From contig CAZQAF010000050.1 in assembly GCA_964591175.1 (NCBI GenBank), forward strand, positions 1 through 25,175: a stretch of DNA of 25,175 bases, read 5' to 3'. The first letter of the stretch is position 1. Each line of letters begins with the position of its first letter. Of the stretch, positions 7,925-15,392 are shown one piece after another. Made by a program: the position numbers and the translations under genes. Source of the DNA: UBA11574 sp964591175 (GTDB lineage: Bacteria > Desulfobacterota > Desulfobacteria > Desulfobacterales > UBA11574). The notes under the pieces were generated by a model. The model did not search any database. It was not told where the DNA came from and saw only the letters and a list, made by a program, of their open reading frames with translations.

Positions 7925-7967
7925 GATTTCGCAATTTTGCGAAAAAAAATTTCGCAATTTTTCTAAA
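7925..7967. promoter_or_regulatory. Tandem dyad enhancer (UAS) pair 3, includes the perfect dyad
   Basis: On the minus strand, copy one is TTTAGAAAAATTGCGAAATT (7967 to 7948). Copy two is TTTCGCAAAATTGCGAAATC (7944 to 7925), a perfect inverted repeat TTTCGCAA-AA-TTGCGAAA. The copies are 23 bp apart. This copy best defines the operator as a dyad for a dimeric DNA-binding protein. Confidence 0.8.
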
Positions 7968-8049
7968 TTTGACTGCCCAGAAGAATTAATCACAGGTGCA
8001 ATGATATTAACTATTTGGATTTTTATTATTTTTTCAGATCATGACTTAG

Positions 8050-8064
8050 TGGCATGATCCATGC
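8050..8064 (+). promoter_or_regulatory. Sigma-54 promoter for GNAT-USP-GT unit
   Basis: TGGCATGATCCATGC has GG-N10-GC spacing. The start point is predicted near 8076. The dyad pair centre is 117.5 bp upstream of the GC. Confidence 0.75.
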
Positions 8065-8222
8065 AAATCAGGAAGTTAGGTCAGGGAAAATAAGCAAGAT
8101 CAATTAATATCTTTTGAAGAATCTTTTTTAAATTATATCACGGGTCAAATATAAAATGATTTTTTCGTGAGGGGAGCAAAAAATATTAACATGCCCTTAA
8201 GGGTTAAAAGGAGGTGATCTTC

Positions 8223-8825
8223 ATGACGGATCGAGACATATACAAGAAAATAGATATTAACACGTACCAGAAAGAGGCAGAACTCAAAGACGGGACCAAG
8301 CTTCTTCTGCGCCCTATGGTTCCCGAAGACCAGGATGCGTTGTATAAGTTTTTCAAAGAGATTCCCAGAGAAGATGCAAGGTATTTGCGTGACGATGTAT
8401 CCAGCAGACTCCTTGTAGAAAAATGGGCGAAAAATCTTGACTACGAAAAGACGCTGCCCATTTTGGCAATAAAAGATGATGCTATTATCGGTGATGCAAC
8501 GATCAACCGCCGCCGGTCTGGCTGGAAACACCATCTGGGTACCGTGCGGGTTTTTGTGCACAAAGAATACCGGAATGTTGGTTTGGGGCATCTGATGATT
8601 GAAGAGCTCGTGGACATCGCGTACAAACTCGGGATCGAAAAACTCATTGTCGAAATTCCCGACCCTGGAACTGCTGCAATCAATGCGTTTACCAGAGCGG
8701 GATTCCATCGTGTTGCAGTAATTCCGAACATGGTCAAGGACAGGGAAAATATGCCTGTGGATGTTGTGGTTATGATGAAAGACGTCAGACCGGCCCACGA
8801 CGATGCCTATGATTATGATTTTTAA
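8223..8825 (+). CDS. GNAT-family N-acetyltransferase
   Basis: This 200-aa protein has a single GNAT fold. LKDGTKLLLRPMVPEDQ is the usual first strand, and VRVFVHKEYRNVGLGHLMI contains the acetyl-CoA pyrophosphate loop RNVGLG. The later stretch AINAFTRAGFHRV is the typical AxxxYxKxGF-like motif. The ATG at 8223 is preferred to GTG 8214 because AAGGAGG ends eight bases before it. The C-terminus is rich in Asp and Tyr. It resembles the catalytic domain of Pat-type protein lysine acetyltransferases but lacks a cAMP-binding or CoA-ligase regulatory domain. It heads the unit that carries a USP and a tandem USP; mycobacterial Pat proteins acetylate a USP, so these neighbours are candidate substrates (inference). 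Confidence 0.85.
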   Translation: MTDRDIYKKIDINTYQKEAELKDGTKLLLRPMVPEDQDALYKFFKEIPREDARYLRDDVSSRLLVEKWAKNLDYEKTLPILAIKDDAIIGDATINRRRSGWKHHLGTVRVFVHKEYRNVGLGHLMIEELVDIAYKLGIEKLIVEIPDPGTAAINAFTRAGFHRVAVIPNMVKDRENMPVDVVVMMKDVRPAHDDAYDYDF

Positions 8826-9070
8826 AGCAGTTTTTGAACTACAACTAAGGGCAGGATAGAAAATTTTGTTCCTCTTCACGGATAATTTTTTGGTGGGGTT
8901 TCGCAAAATATCAGTTTTTATTTAATTTGAAGAGTCTCTACTTGGTTGATCAAAAACATTAACAAAAGATTGAGAAAGTTTGTAAGGAATTAAGATACGG
9001 TGGGTAGGATATAATCTAAGTTGTATAATGAATACCAAGGCGTGTAACACCGTAAAGGAGGATGTTACCA

Positions 9071-9541
9071 ATGGAGAAAAAAATATTATTGGCAATTGAT
9101 GATTCTGAAAACGCTAGGCGAGCAGTTGAATTTGTAGCAATTTTTTTTGCACCGGATAATAAAATTACGCTATTTAATGTAATTCCAGACACTGCAACCT
9201 TATGCGCAATGAACAGTCCGGAGTTAGCCCCTTATTTTACATCCCAACAGAGCTCTTTTTGCTTGCTGGAAGAGAAAAAAAAGAAGCTGGTTAATGAGGC
9301 CATGCAAAAAGCTAAAAGGATACTTTTAGATGCAAAATTCGAAGAAAAGAATATCACAATAAAATCAGAAATAAAGAAAAGCGGAATTGCGAGAGATATC
9401 ATAAAAGAAGCCAAGGCCGGTTATAATGTCGTCGTTATGGGCAAGAGGGGCCTGTCCGGAATTAAGGATTTTATTCTCGGGAGTGTTTCACAAAAAGTAT
9501 TCAATACAGCAAAGGATATTTCGGTTTTAGTTGTGGATTAG
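9071..9541 (+). CDS. Universal stress protein (single UspA domain)
   Basis: This 156-aa UspA domain starts MEKKILLAIDDSENARRAVEF and ends with an intact ATP motif GKRG-9x-GSVSQK. The ATG at 9071 is chosen over 9062 because AAAGGAGG ends eight bases before it. It contains a Lys-rich central helix (EEKKKKLVNEAMQKAKR), a potential acetylation surface. It lies 245 bases downstream of the acetyltransferase stop in the same orientation. Two TATAAT-like boxes occur at 9010 and 9024 but no matching -35 element, so read-through from the sigma-54 promoter at 8050 is the simpler view. Confidence 0.9.
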   Translation: MEKKILLAIDDSENARRAVEFVAIFFAPDNKITLFNVIPDTATLCAMNSPELAPYFTSQQSSFCLLEEKKKKLVNEAMQKAKRILLDAKFEEKNITIKSEIKKSGIARDIIKEAKAGYNVVVMGKRGLSGIKDFILGSVSQKVFNTAKDISVLVVD

Positions 9542-9655
9542 CTTAAGTTGAAGAAATTAGATTAATATTGGGTGGTTGTATGTTCTGAACAACAGGTTAA
9601 ACTTAAACTAATTATCAGAATTATTAATTCTGGACACTTAAGGAGGAAGGTGCTC

Positions 9656-10585
9656 ATGAAAAAGATAATGATAGCAGTTGACGATTCGCTGCATTCGAAA
9701 AACGCCGTACATTACGCTGCGCACATTTCGGTTTGGGTAAAAAATATGAGTTATGTTCTTTTTCACGCACAACCGATGCTTTCCCAGTACCTCGAGGATG
9801 AAGCCAGAACAGACTCTAAATCCCTCAACCAATTAAACCGGATCAAGGCAAAAAATATAGAAGCATCTCACCAGTTGCTCGAGCAATATAAGTCACAAAT
9901 GGTCCAAACGGGCATCGAGGAAAGCCAAATACAAATTGTCACTCATCCGGCAAACCTTGGCATCGCAAAGGATATTCTTGAATATGCATTAAAGGGACAA
10001 TATGATGCACTAGTTTTAGGAAGACGGGGTATTTCAGGCTTAATAGAATATTATATGGGGAGCGTTTCATCCAATATCGTACATAATTCTAGAGTTACTC
10101 CCATTTGGGTTGTCGGCAGCAATGTGATCCCCGCCAAAATCTTGATGCCTATTGATGGATCGGAGTTCAGTCTTCGTGCGATTGATCATTTGACTTATAT
10201 CGTCAGCGCTCATTCCGATATTAGCCTGACCTTTTTGCACGTCCAACCCAAACTCAAAGACTTCTGCAAGATTGATTTTGAAACAAAAGAAGCGGATGCT
10301 TTTAAAGACCTGATCATAACAAGCAATCAAAACTGCATCGACAACTTTTATGCCTTAGCTCTAAAAAAATTAAAAGAATTCGGAATAACAAAAGATCGGA
10401 TAGAAATCAAAACGGTCACAAGCTTCTTAAGTATAGGCAGTCCTATCGTGGATGAAGTGAAAACCAGAAACTTCGATACGGTTGTGATGGGACGCAGCGG
10501 TATTAACAAGAGTTTTTTTACGGGAAGCGTTACAAACTATGTATTGAATAACATATCAAATGCCGCTATCTGGATTGTCCCATAA
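9656..10585 (+). CDS. Tandem universal stress protein (two UspA domains)
   Basis: This 309-aa protein has two UspA domains. Domain one (about 1-155) starts KKIMIAVDDSLHSKNAV and has the full GRRG-9x-GSVSSN motif. Domain two (about 160-309) starts AKILMPIDGSEFSLRAI, and its motif GRSG-INKSFFT-GS has only seven residues between the second Gly and GS instead of nine, so its nucleotide binding may differ. The ATG at 9656 follows AAGGAGGAAGG closely; longer readings to 9572 have no ribosome site. It lies 114 bases after the single-domain USP and before the glycosyltransferase gene. Confidence 0.9.
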   Translation: MKKIMIAVDDSLHSKNAVHYAAHISVWVKNMSYVLFHAQPMLSQYLEDEARTDSKSLNQLNRIKAKNIEASHQLLEQYKSQMVQTGIEESQIQIVTHPANLGIAKDILEYALKGQYDALVLGRRGISGLIEYYMGSVSSNIVHNSRVTPIWVVGSNVIPAKILMPIDGSEFSLRAIDHLTYIVSAHSDISLTFLHVQPKLKDFCKIDFETKEADAFKDLIITSNQNCIDNFYALALKKLKEFGITKDRIEIKTVTSFLSIGSPIVDEVKTRNFDTVVMGRSGINKSFFTGSVTNYVLNNISNAAIWIVP

Positions 10586-10693
10586 TGGTGGCTGGCACAA
10601 AAATTCAAAAGATAGAATCCATAATTAAAAGGTGGTAAGTAAATTCAATGGGCGGCGGTATAGAACTCAATTGAAGAAAGTTGAGATAGATTG

Positions 10694-11959
10694 ATGGATA
10701 ACCAGCGAATGCGGATTGGTTTTGTTTCGACACGATTGTCGGGAACGGACGGTGTCTCCCTTGAGACCAATAAGTGGGTAGATGTCTTGCAAAGGTTGAA
10801 ACATGAATGTTTTTGTTTCTGCGGAGAATCTGACTGGCCGGAAGAGCGCGTACATATAGTTCCGGAAGCGCATATGAATCATCCAGAAATCTTAAAAATC
10901 GATGAAATGCTTTTTAAAGATAAAAAACGTTCCGGAGATACTGGCCGAGTAATTCATAAACTTAAGAAACACTTAAAGGCTTGTCTGTATCGGTTTGTGG
11001 ACAGGTTTGATGTGAATCTTCTAATAGTAGAAAACGCAATGTCTTTGCCCATGAATGTGCCTTTGGGAATTGCACTCGCTGAATTTATAGGTGAGACATC
11101 GATGCATACTATTGCCCATCATCATGATTTCTGGTGGGAACGAAGCCGATATATAAAAAGCCCGGCAGATGACTATTTACGTTCGGCATTTCCCTGCACC
11201 ATGAGCTCTGTTTACCATGTTGTTATTAACAGTATAGCCGCCCGCGAACTTGCTTTCCGGACAGGCATTGGTTCCGTCCTTGTACCAAACGTGATGGATT
11301 TTGATTCACCCCCTTCTTTCCCAGACGGTTATGCAAATGATATGCGACAGGAGCTGGGAATTAAAAAAGCGACTACCATCCTGCTTCAACCAACGCGTAT
11401 AGTACCTCGAAAAAAAATAGAAAGAGCCATCGCATTGGCACGACGAATCAACACAGAATGTATATTAGTCGTGACCCATAAAGCAGGTGATGAGGGTATT
11501 AATTATCAGATATACCTTAAAGAATTTGCCAATATTATCGGGGTGAACTTTTTGTGTGCAGCCGACCGGTTTGCCTATCGTCGCCAGACAACTTCTGACG
11601 GACGAAAAGTTTATTCAATAGCAGATGCCTATTCACAGGCAAATCTTGTGACTTATCCTTCGGTGATCGAAGGATTCGGGAATGCATTTTTGGAAACGAT
11701 ATATTACCGCCGTCCCATTATAATGGAAGCCTATGAAATCTTTAAATGTGACATCCAGCCCAAGGGGTTTAAAGTAATATGGTTTGACGATTTCATAAGT
11801 CGGAAAACCGTTGAAGACGTCCAAAATATACTCTGTGATCATGAGCTGGCCATTGAATGGACAGAGACGAACTATCAACTCGGACGCCGCTACTATTCTT
11901 ACCAGACGTTAGAGAAGAGGCTAGTCACGTCATTGGAACACTGTGCTGGCAACTGGTAA
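10694..11959 (+). CDS. GT4-type glycosyltransferase (GT-B fold)
   Basis: This protein is about 421 aa. The N-terminal MRIGFVSTRLSGTDGVSLET gives the GT-B beta-1 with the Gly-rich loop, and AHHHDFWWERSRY is a typical acceptor-side segment. The C-terminal domain has LLQPTRIVPRKKIERAI, a nucleotide-sugar-binding strand, and EGFGNAFLE, the E-x7-E motif of retaining GT4 enzymes. Relatives include mannosylglucosylglycerate synthase-like enzymes that make compatible solutes; that would suit a stress regulon, but the substrate is not proven by sequence. The start could be ATG 10694 or ATG 10709. It is the last gene of the GNAT-USP-USP unit, 108 bases after the tandem USP. No membrane segment is seen. 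Confidence 0.82.
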   Translation: MDNQRMRIGFVSTRLSGTDGVSLETNKWVDVLQRLKHECFCFCGESDWPEERVHIVPEAHMNHPEILKIDEMLFKDKKRSGDTGRVIHKLKKHLKACLYRFVDRFDVNLLIVENAMSLPMNVPLGIALAEFIGETSMHTIAHHHDFWWERSRYIKSPADDYLRSAFPCTMSSVYHVVINSIAARELAFRTGIGSVLVPNVMDFDSPPSFPDGYANDMRQELGIKKATTILLQPTRIVPRKKIERAIALARRINTECILVVTHKAGDEGINYQIYLKEFANIIGVNFLCAADRFAYRRQTTSDGRKVYSIADAYSQANLVTYPSVIEGFGNAFLETIYYRRPIIMEAYEIFKCDIQPKGFKVIWFDDFISRKTVEDVQNILCDHELAIEWTETNYQLGRRYYSYQTLEKRLVTSLEHCAGNW

Positions 11960-12024
11960 AATTCGATACTGTTTCATTTTTCATATATAGCAAATAAACA
12001 AATCAGACTTGGGGAAAATCCGGG

Positions 12025-12474
12025 CTAATCATTACGCCGTGAACGAATGAGGAGCAGAGGCCGATCTATACGTTGCAACACCCCGGCTGCGATGCTTCCA
12101 TAAAATGTTCTGGACAAACCGCTGCGACCGTGACTGGCCATCGCCACCAAGTCCGCATTTTCGCGTTCGGCAGCATCAATAATCGCTTTCACGACCAGCC
12201 CATGGCCGATGAGAGCTTGAACTTTGATACCCTTTGCGCGAAACTCTTTTTGAATAGAAGCAAGATAAGTTTCTGTCTCCTTCTTTTGATGATCGCGTTT
12301 TTCAAGGTACTTTGACATATCAATCACTTCATCATATTCCAGCATAAGCGACGGTTCCGCAACTATAAATAAAATCACTTTGGCGTTGAAACATAGTGAC
12401 AGATTCTTAACATGAGGCAAGATTGCCTCAGCTCGTTTCGAACCATCCAATGGAACCAATATAGTTTTATACAT
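12025..12474 (-). CDS. Universal stress protein (single UspA domain)
   Basis: This 149-aa UspA domain begins MYKTILVPLDGSKRAEAILP. Its ATP motif reads ASHGRSGLSRTFYGS: the first Gly is Ala, a common variant in this family, and the rest is intact. The ATG at 12474 is used because CGGAG lies just before it; the start six codons upstream has none. It is more distant from the other USPs here, lacking the DDSENARRAV signature. It is the last gene of the long minus-strand run that begins at 15797, after a 201-base gap, and it is convergent with the glycosyltransferase. Confidence 0.88.
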   Translation of the reverse strand: MYKTILVPLDGSKRAEAILPHVKNLSLCFNAKVILFIVAEPSLMLEYDEVIDMSKYLEKRDHQKKETETYLASIQKEFRAKGIKVQALIGHGLVVKAIIDAAERENADLVAMASHGRSGLSRTFYGSIAAGVLQRIDRPLLLIRSRRND

Positions 12475-12675
12475 GTCTCCGTCCTGTATCAATAAATTTG
12501 ATAAAAAAACCCCTATTATGGTTTTTGAATACCCCGTTCGCCTGTCGGAACGCAGTGGAGATCCCGTCTCAACGAGGCGGCGGGGAGCTTCATTTTACTC
12601 CGGATGCAGAGAAAACAGAGATCTATATTTGCCCCATTCCCCGTCACATCATTTTAGGCTATATTTTTCGCAAAT

Positions 12676-12963
12676 TTACCCGTATCTGGATATGGCATCG
12701 TCCACAGCCGCCTTCAAATCATCCATTGCTTTCTCCACTTCTTCTTTGAGATTTTCCTTCGTCCTCTCGCTGGCATATTTCAAGTCGTTCAATGTTTTTA
12801 GCACTTCATCTGTTTTTTGCTTCAGCGTCTGGAAATGTTTGATAATCTCAGCGTTGACTTCCGTTTTCGAGCTCTTTTTCTCAGCTTGAATTTCATCGAT
12901 TTGGTAGCCTAAATCCTTGGCCATTTTTCTTCTCATCTTCCAATAAGCGTCGCTATGCTGCAT
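12676..12963 (-). CDS. Small coiled-coil protein of unknown function
   Basis: This is a 95-aa, highly charged, Lys/Glu-rich protein with no Cys. From about residue 25 to the end it is predicted as one long helix with heptad-like hydrophobic spacing (LKQKTDEVLKTLNDLKYASE), so a coiled coil is likely. AAAAGGAGGACAAAGC precedes the ATG at 12963, which supports a real gene. I do not recognise a family. It sits between the pseudo-receiver and a USP in the long minus-strand unit and may be a scaffold or apolipoprotein-like stress protein. Confidence 0.7.
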   Translation of the reverse strand: MQHSDAYWKMRRKMAKDLGYQIDEIQAEKKSSKTEVNAEIIKHFQTLKQKTDEVLKTLNDLKYASERTKENLKEEVEKAMDDLKAAVDDAISRYG

Positions 12964-13007
12964 TGCTTTGTCCTCCTTTTTCGTTAAACTCAGTTGAGCG
13001 ATTGTCG

Positions 13008-13045
13008 AGTTTTCTGGAGATGCAAGGCGCAGGGTGCGCTGCTGT
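13008..13045. repeat. Short GC-rich inverted repeat
   Basis: GCGCAGGGTGCGC, an inverted repeat with five-base arms and a three-base loop, lies inside a GC-rich patch unlike its AT-rich surroundings, 40-70 bases downstream of the pseudo-receiver start side and before the coiled-coil gene. It may be an RNA hairpin or part of a dispersed genomic repeat; no T tract follows. Confidence 0.35.
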
Positions 13046-13051
13046 AGTCAG

Positions 13052-13414
13052 CTATTCATCACATAAAATTGCGTTCATCTTTCTTTTGAGTTCTTTTACC
13101 GCCAAACTGCTCTTGACCACATAGCCCTCGGCTAATTCGAGTTGAGGTTCATATAGATATTTGTCATATTCGGCAAGAATAATCACCGGGAGGTCTGGGT
13201 CAATCTTTTTGATGTGCTGTAAAACTTCCCATACGTAGGAACCATGCTGTAGATAAAGACTTAAAAGCACCAGATCGAACTTGCCTGACATAATGTGTTC
13301 CTGAATTATTTCAGCATCTGGTGCAACTGAAACTGTATACCTCTCACGGAGCAATTCGTTATGAAAAAGATCTATTATCCATTTTTGATTACCGATGATC
13401 AGAATTTTTTTCAT
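13052..13414 (-). CDS. Phospho-dead (pseudo) response-regulator receiver
   Basis: This 120-aa single receiver domain has the CheY-like order of strands: KKILIIGNQ, FDLVLLSLYL, LPVIILAEYD and GYVVKSSL. The phospho-accepting Asp is Ser52 (LLSLYL where LLDLxL is expected) and the acidic pair after strand one is missing (GNQKW). The conserved Lys (Lys100) remains. It should therefore not be phosphorylated by the usual route and may act as a constitutive adaptor. It lies in the same run as a canonical receiver (15393), PilZ and STAS-like proteins. Confidence 0.78.
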   Translation of the reverse strand: MKKILIIGNQKWIIDLFHNELLRERYTVSVAPDAEIIQEHIMSGKFDLVLLSLYLQHGSYVWEVLQHIKKIDPDLPVIILAEYDKYLYEPQLELAEGYVVKSSLAVKELKRKMNAILCDE

Positions 13415-13682
13415 TTTAACACACTTTAATCTTCCGCAACGCCTGAGATAAATCCCTGTTTGTTAAAGAGGCTTATCCCTCGGCATTGCCCGATCTTCAG
13501 ATCTGTGGGCTGTTTATTCCGTTGCTTTTTATTTGATTATAGCCCCTCAATCCTCCCCTGATATCTCCAAGAACACATTCAAGATATCCCGCCTGTCATT
13601 CCGCTAATAGATATAGTTCCTGTTGTGCCGAGTAGGAGCTGCGCCATCAATCGGTATGGGTGGTGTACCGATGCAACGGCTT

Positions 13683-13958
13683 CTAATTTGGCAAAAATTT
13701 ATGTCCATTTTCCCCAATAAAGACAAGGTTGCTTAATTGCTGTTTGAAAGTACCGAGTTTCTTTTGAAACACTTCCTTACCGAATGGATAGATGGTTTTA
13801 AGGTCATTAGTGTCAATAAATATCTGATAAGAACCGCTATCATATTTTTTTAGAGTTTCGAGCAATTCATAGGCAGAATTTCCATCGAAATCACCCTCCA
13901 ATTTTAGATGAAGACTGTCTTTGGTTTTAAAAGAAAACATATGGAAGTTTGATGCCAT
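13683..13958 (-). CDS. STAS-like small protein
   Basis: This 91-aa protein has an alternating strand-helix pattern. SLHLKLEGDFDGNSAYELLETLKK and YQIFIDTNDLKTIYPFGKEVFQK are reminiscent of anti-sigma-antagonist (STAS) domains, which carry a conserved Ser in the DxSGlxxl loop. Here that loop reads NDLKTIYPFG, so a Ser phosphosite is absent. TGGAGGATAAC precedes the ATG at 13958. It starts 28 bases after the CBM48 gene, so the two are very likely cotranscribed. The family call is tentative. Confidence 0.6.
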   Translation of the reverse strand: MASNFHMFSFKTKDSLHLKLEGDFDGNSAYELLETLKKYDSGSYQIFIDTNDLKTIYPFGKEVFQKKLGTFKQQLSNLVFIGENGHKFLPN

Positions 13959-13986
13959 TGTTATCCTCCATAATGGCTGGAACTTT

Positions 13987-14283
13987 TTACGATACGGTTA
14001 TGTGAAGAACACTGTTGTGAGTCCCGAAAGAATTCGGACAGGTTTGATCATTTCGGGGGTCTTCCCTCCATTCCCCGTCAATCAAAAACTTGTACTCGTA
14101 TTTTCCAGGAGAAAGCACCACTGTTTTGTTCCATGCTCCCTCTCCATCACTTTGCATCGAGTGTTTTTTGGGATTCCAATTGTTAAAATCTCCCATCAAG
14201 ATAACCTCTTTGGCCTCGGCCGCTTCTAAAAAAAACGTCACTCTTCGCCGTTTAATTTTCTGTTCTGATATGACCTTTGACAT
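13987..14283 (-). CDS. Stand-alone CBM48 / AMPK-type glycogen-binding domain protein
   Basis: This 98-aa protein consists almost wholly of one E-set/CBM48 domain. The core VILMGDFNNWNPKKHSM is followed by GAWNKTVVLSPGKYEYKFL and DGEWREDPRN, and the conserved Trp and Lys residues that contact alpha-glucan are visible. Such domains bind glycogen or starch and normally sit on branching enzymes or AMPK-beta. A stand-alone version next to signalling proteins suggests sensing or recruiting storage polysaccharide. AAGGAGAC precedes the ATG at 14283. It is cotranscribed with the STAS-like gene downstream. Confidence 0.85.
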   Translation of the reverse strand: MSKVISEQKIKRRRVTFFLEAAEAKEVILMGDFNNWNPKKHSMQSDGEGAWNKTVVLSPGKYEYKFLIDGEWREDPRNDQTCPNSFGTHNSVLHITVS

Positions 14284-14555
14284 GATATGTCTCCTTAATA
14301 AAATTTATAACCGAATTTAACTGTTGCCAACCACTACATTTTTGCGGTTATTTTAATTATTTTGAAAAAAATTCGCTTGTCTTCTTCGCCTTTTCTTCTA
14401 CAGATAACAATGTTTATGACTTCTTGAACTTTAATTTGATGTCGCTCAGATAACAATTACTTATTGAGTCTAAACCTGTAAAAAAGTGCCGCCTCTTTTT
14501 TCTTATTTTTCGTTTTCACTTTTATGCCTGTGTAATAATTAAAAGTAAGGTATTT

Positions 14556-15125
14556 CTACACCCCACTTATATTGTAATTCCGTATTAAATGTTTCAGCTT
14601 TAAAACCTGGTCGGTCGTCGGCCCCTCAAACTGAATATGATATTGCCTCATTATTATAGAATCATTATAAAAATCGGCGGCAATTTCAAAATCGGCAATG
14701 TTCTTAAAGGTCAATTTTTCTAAATAAAAACCGTATTCCGCAATTAATATATCAAGAACAAGCGATTGGGCTAACCGCTTATCGCCGGCAATATAGCGAA
14801 ACGAAAGGCCGCCCATACTTATGTTATTGATTCTACCGAACTTGGTGAGCTTCGATCGATATACGGCACACGCAATCTCTCCCATGCTTCTATCCGTGAC
14901 TCGTATCTGCTTGACAGAAACAGGCCTGATCAAAGCAAATGTGTCTTTATTGACCTGAAATCGTTTGTGTGCTCTTCGCTCAACCCTTTTCTTTGCGTTC
15001 GGATGAATAAATTTTAACAACGGTACGCCATTCACACTCGCAAGATTATGACCAACTTCAGATAATTCATTTGCATAATGCATCCGGCCTGTTTTATGAT
15101 CGTTAAAAAGATGATTTTTATCCAT
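14556..15125 (-). CDS. PilZ-domain protein (c-di-GMP effector candidate)
   Basis: This is a 189-aa protein. The stretch RVERRAHKRFQV (about 48-59) gives the RxxxR element, and INNISMGGLSF (about 100-110) gives the (D/N)xSxxG element of PilZ domains. Both are the residues that wrap cyclic di-GMP. The first ~45 residues are a non-conserved lead-in. AAGGAGGTAG precedes the ATG at 15125. It lies 45 bases downstream of a tiny membrane peptide gene and in line with the receiver at 15393. The output partner is unknown. Confidence 0.8.
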   Translation of the reverse strand: MDKNHLFNDHKTGRMHYANELSEVGHNLASVNGVPLLKFIHPNAKKRVERRAHKRFQVNKDTFALIRPVSVKQIRVTDRSMGEIACAVYRSKLTKFGRINNISMGGLSFRYIAGDKRLAQSLVLDILIAEYGFYLEKLTFKNIADFEIAADFYNDSIIMRQYHIQFEGPTTDQVLKLKHLIRNYNISGV

Positions 15126-15170
15126 TCTACCTCCTTAGAATTACCGTCTTCCTATGCATGATGGGGTTTG

Positions 15171-15260
15171 TTAATTACTTACGATTACAATTAATGAAAT
15201 AATGCACCATGCTGCTGCAAGACCTAAAGAAGTTATCAGGAAAATGCCAAAGCTTTTCAT
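15171..15260 (-). CDS. 29-aa single-span membrane peptide
   Basis: This short ORF reads MKSFGIFLITSLGLAAAWCI and continues as a hydrophobic helix through ISLIVIVSN to a TAA. After one Lys it is one transmembrane segment of about 25 residues. TAGGGA lies eight bases before the ATG. It fills the gap between the receiver and PilZ genes in the same direction. It could be a small membrane regulator or subunit. I do not recognise a family, and a chance ORF remains possible. Confidence 0.5.
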   Translation of the reverse strand: MKSFGIFLITSLGLAAAWCIISLIVIVSN

Positions 15261-15310
15261 GATTTTTCCCTACCGTGAATTCTACCAATCCATCCAATCG
15301 CTCATTATAC

Positions 15311-15354
15311 TTTGGTTAAATGACTTACAGATGTCAAAGGTGTATTTGACCAAA
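15311..15354. repeat. Nested inverted repeat between receiver and membrane-peptide genes
   Basis: TTTGGTTAAAT (15311-15321) pairs with ATTTGACCAAA (15344-15354) with one mismatch, and the inner TGAC/GTCA (15321-15324, 15333-15336) adds to the stem. In the minus-strand RNA it would form a hairpin downstream of the receiver stop. On the minus strand a TTGACA and a TATAAT are also present but 22 bases apart, too wide for a normal sigma-70 promoter. It could be an attenuator or an operator. Confidence 0.45.
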
Positions 15355-15392
15355 CGCCTTGCTGTTTTGAAATAACCGCACCTTTGAAAACA

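Larger units (their letters stand above)
7712..8222. promoter_or_regulatory. Divergent sigma-54 regulatory region 3
   Basis: This 511-base gene-free stretch lies between the Mrp-NifX gene (minus) and the acetyltransferase (plus). It contains the minus promoter 7772-7786, the dyad pair 7925-7967, the plus promoter 8050-8064, a 20-base direct repeat (7734 and 7816), and a 5' leader of about 147 nt for the acetyltransferase containing the palindrome CCCTTAAGGG at about 8192-8201. Confidence 0.75.

Noticed and set aside
8145..8906. Minus-strand ORF of 253 aa over the acetyltransferase
   Set aside because: Antisense shadow of a clear GNAT gene.
8899..8909. TTTCGCAAAAT matching half of the dyad, downstream of the acetyltransferase gene
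   Set aside because: Only one half-site, no second copy 23 bp away and no sigma-54 promoter at the expected distance.
9010..9029. Two TATAAT boxes upstream of the single-domain USP
   Set aside because: No -35 element at 16-18 bp for either box; AT-rich DNA yields such boxes by chance.
10593..10607. TGGCAC followed by TTCA upstream of the glycosyltransferase, sigma-54-like
   Set aside because: The invariant -12 GC is absent and no dyad pair lies near.
12666..12673. TTTCGCAA half-site near the end of the coiled-coil gene
   Set aside because: The second arm is missing and there is no tandem copy.
12493..12675. Possible gene or mobile remnant between the USP and coiled-coil gene
   Set aside because: Frames are open on the plus strand but have no ribosome site, family or repeat ends; only a GC-rich imperfect hairpin near 12560-12595 is visible.
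14485..14505. GGCAC on the minus strand upstream of the CBM48 gene as a sigma-54 promoter
   Set aside because: The -12 position reads CA instead of GC and no enhancer is close.
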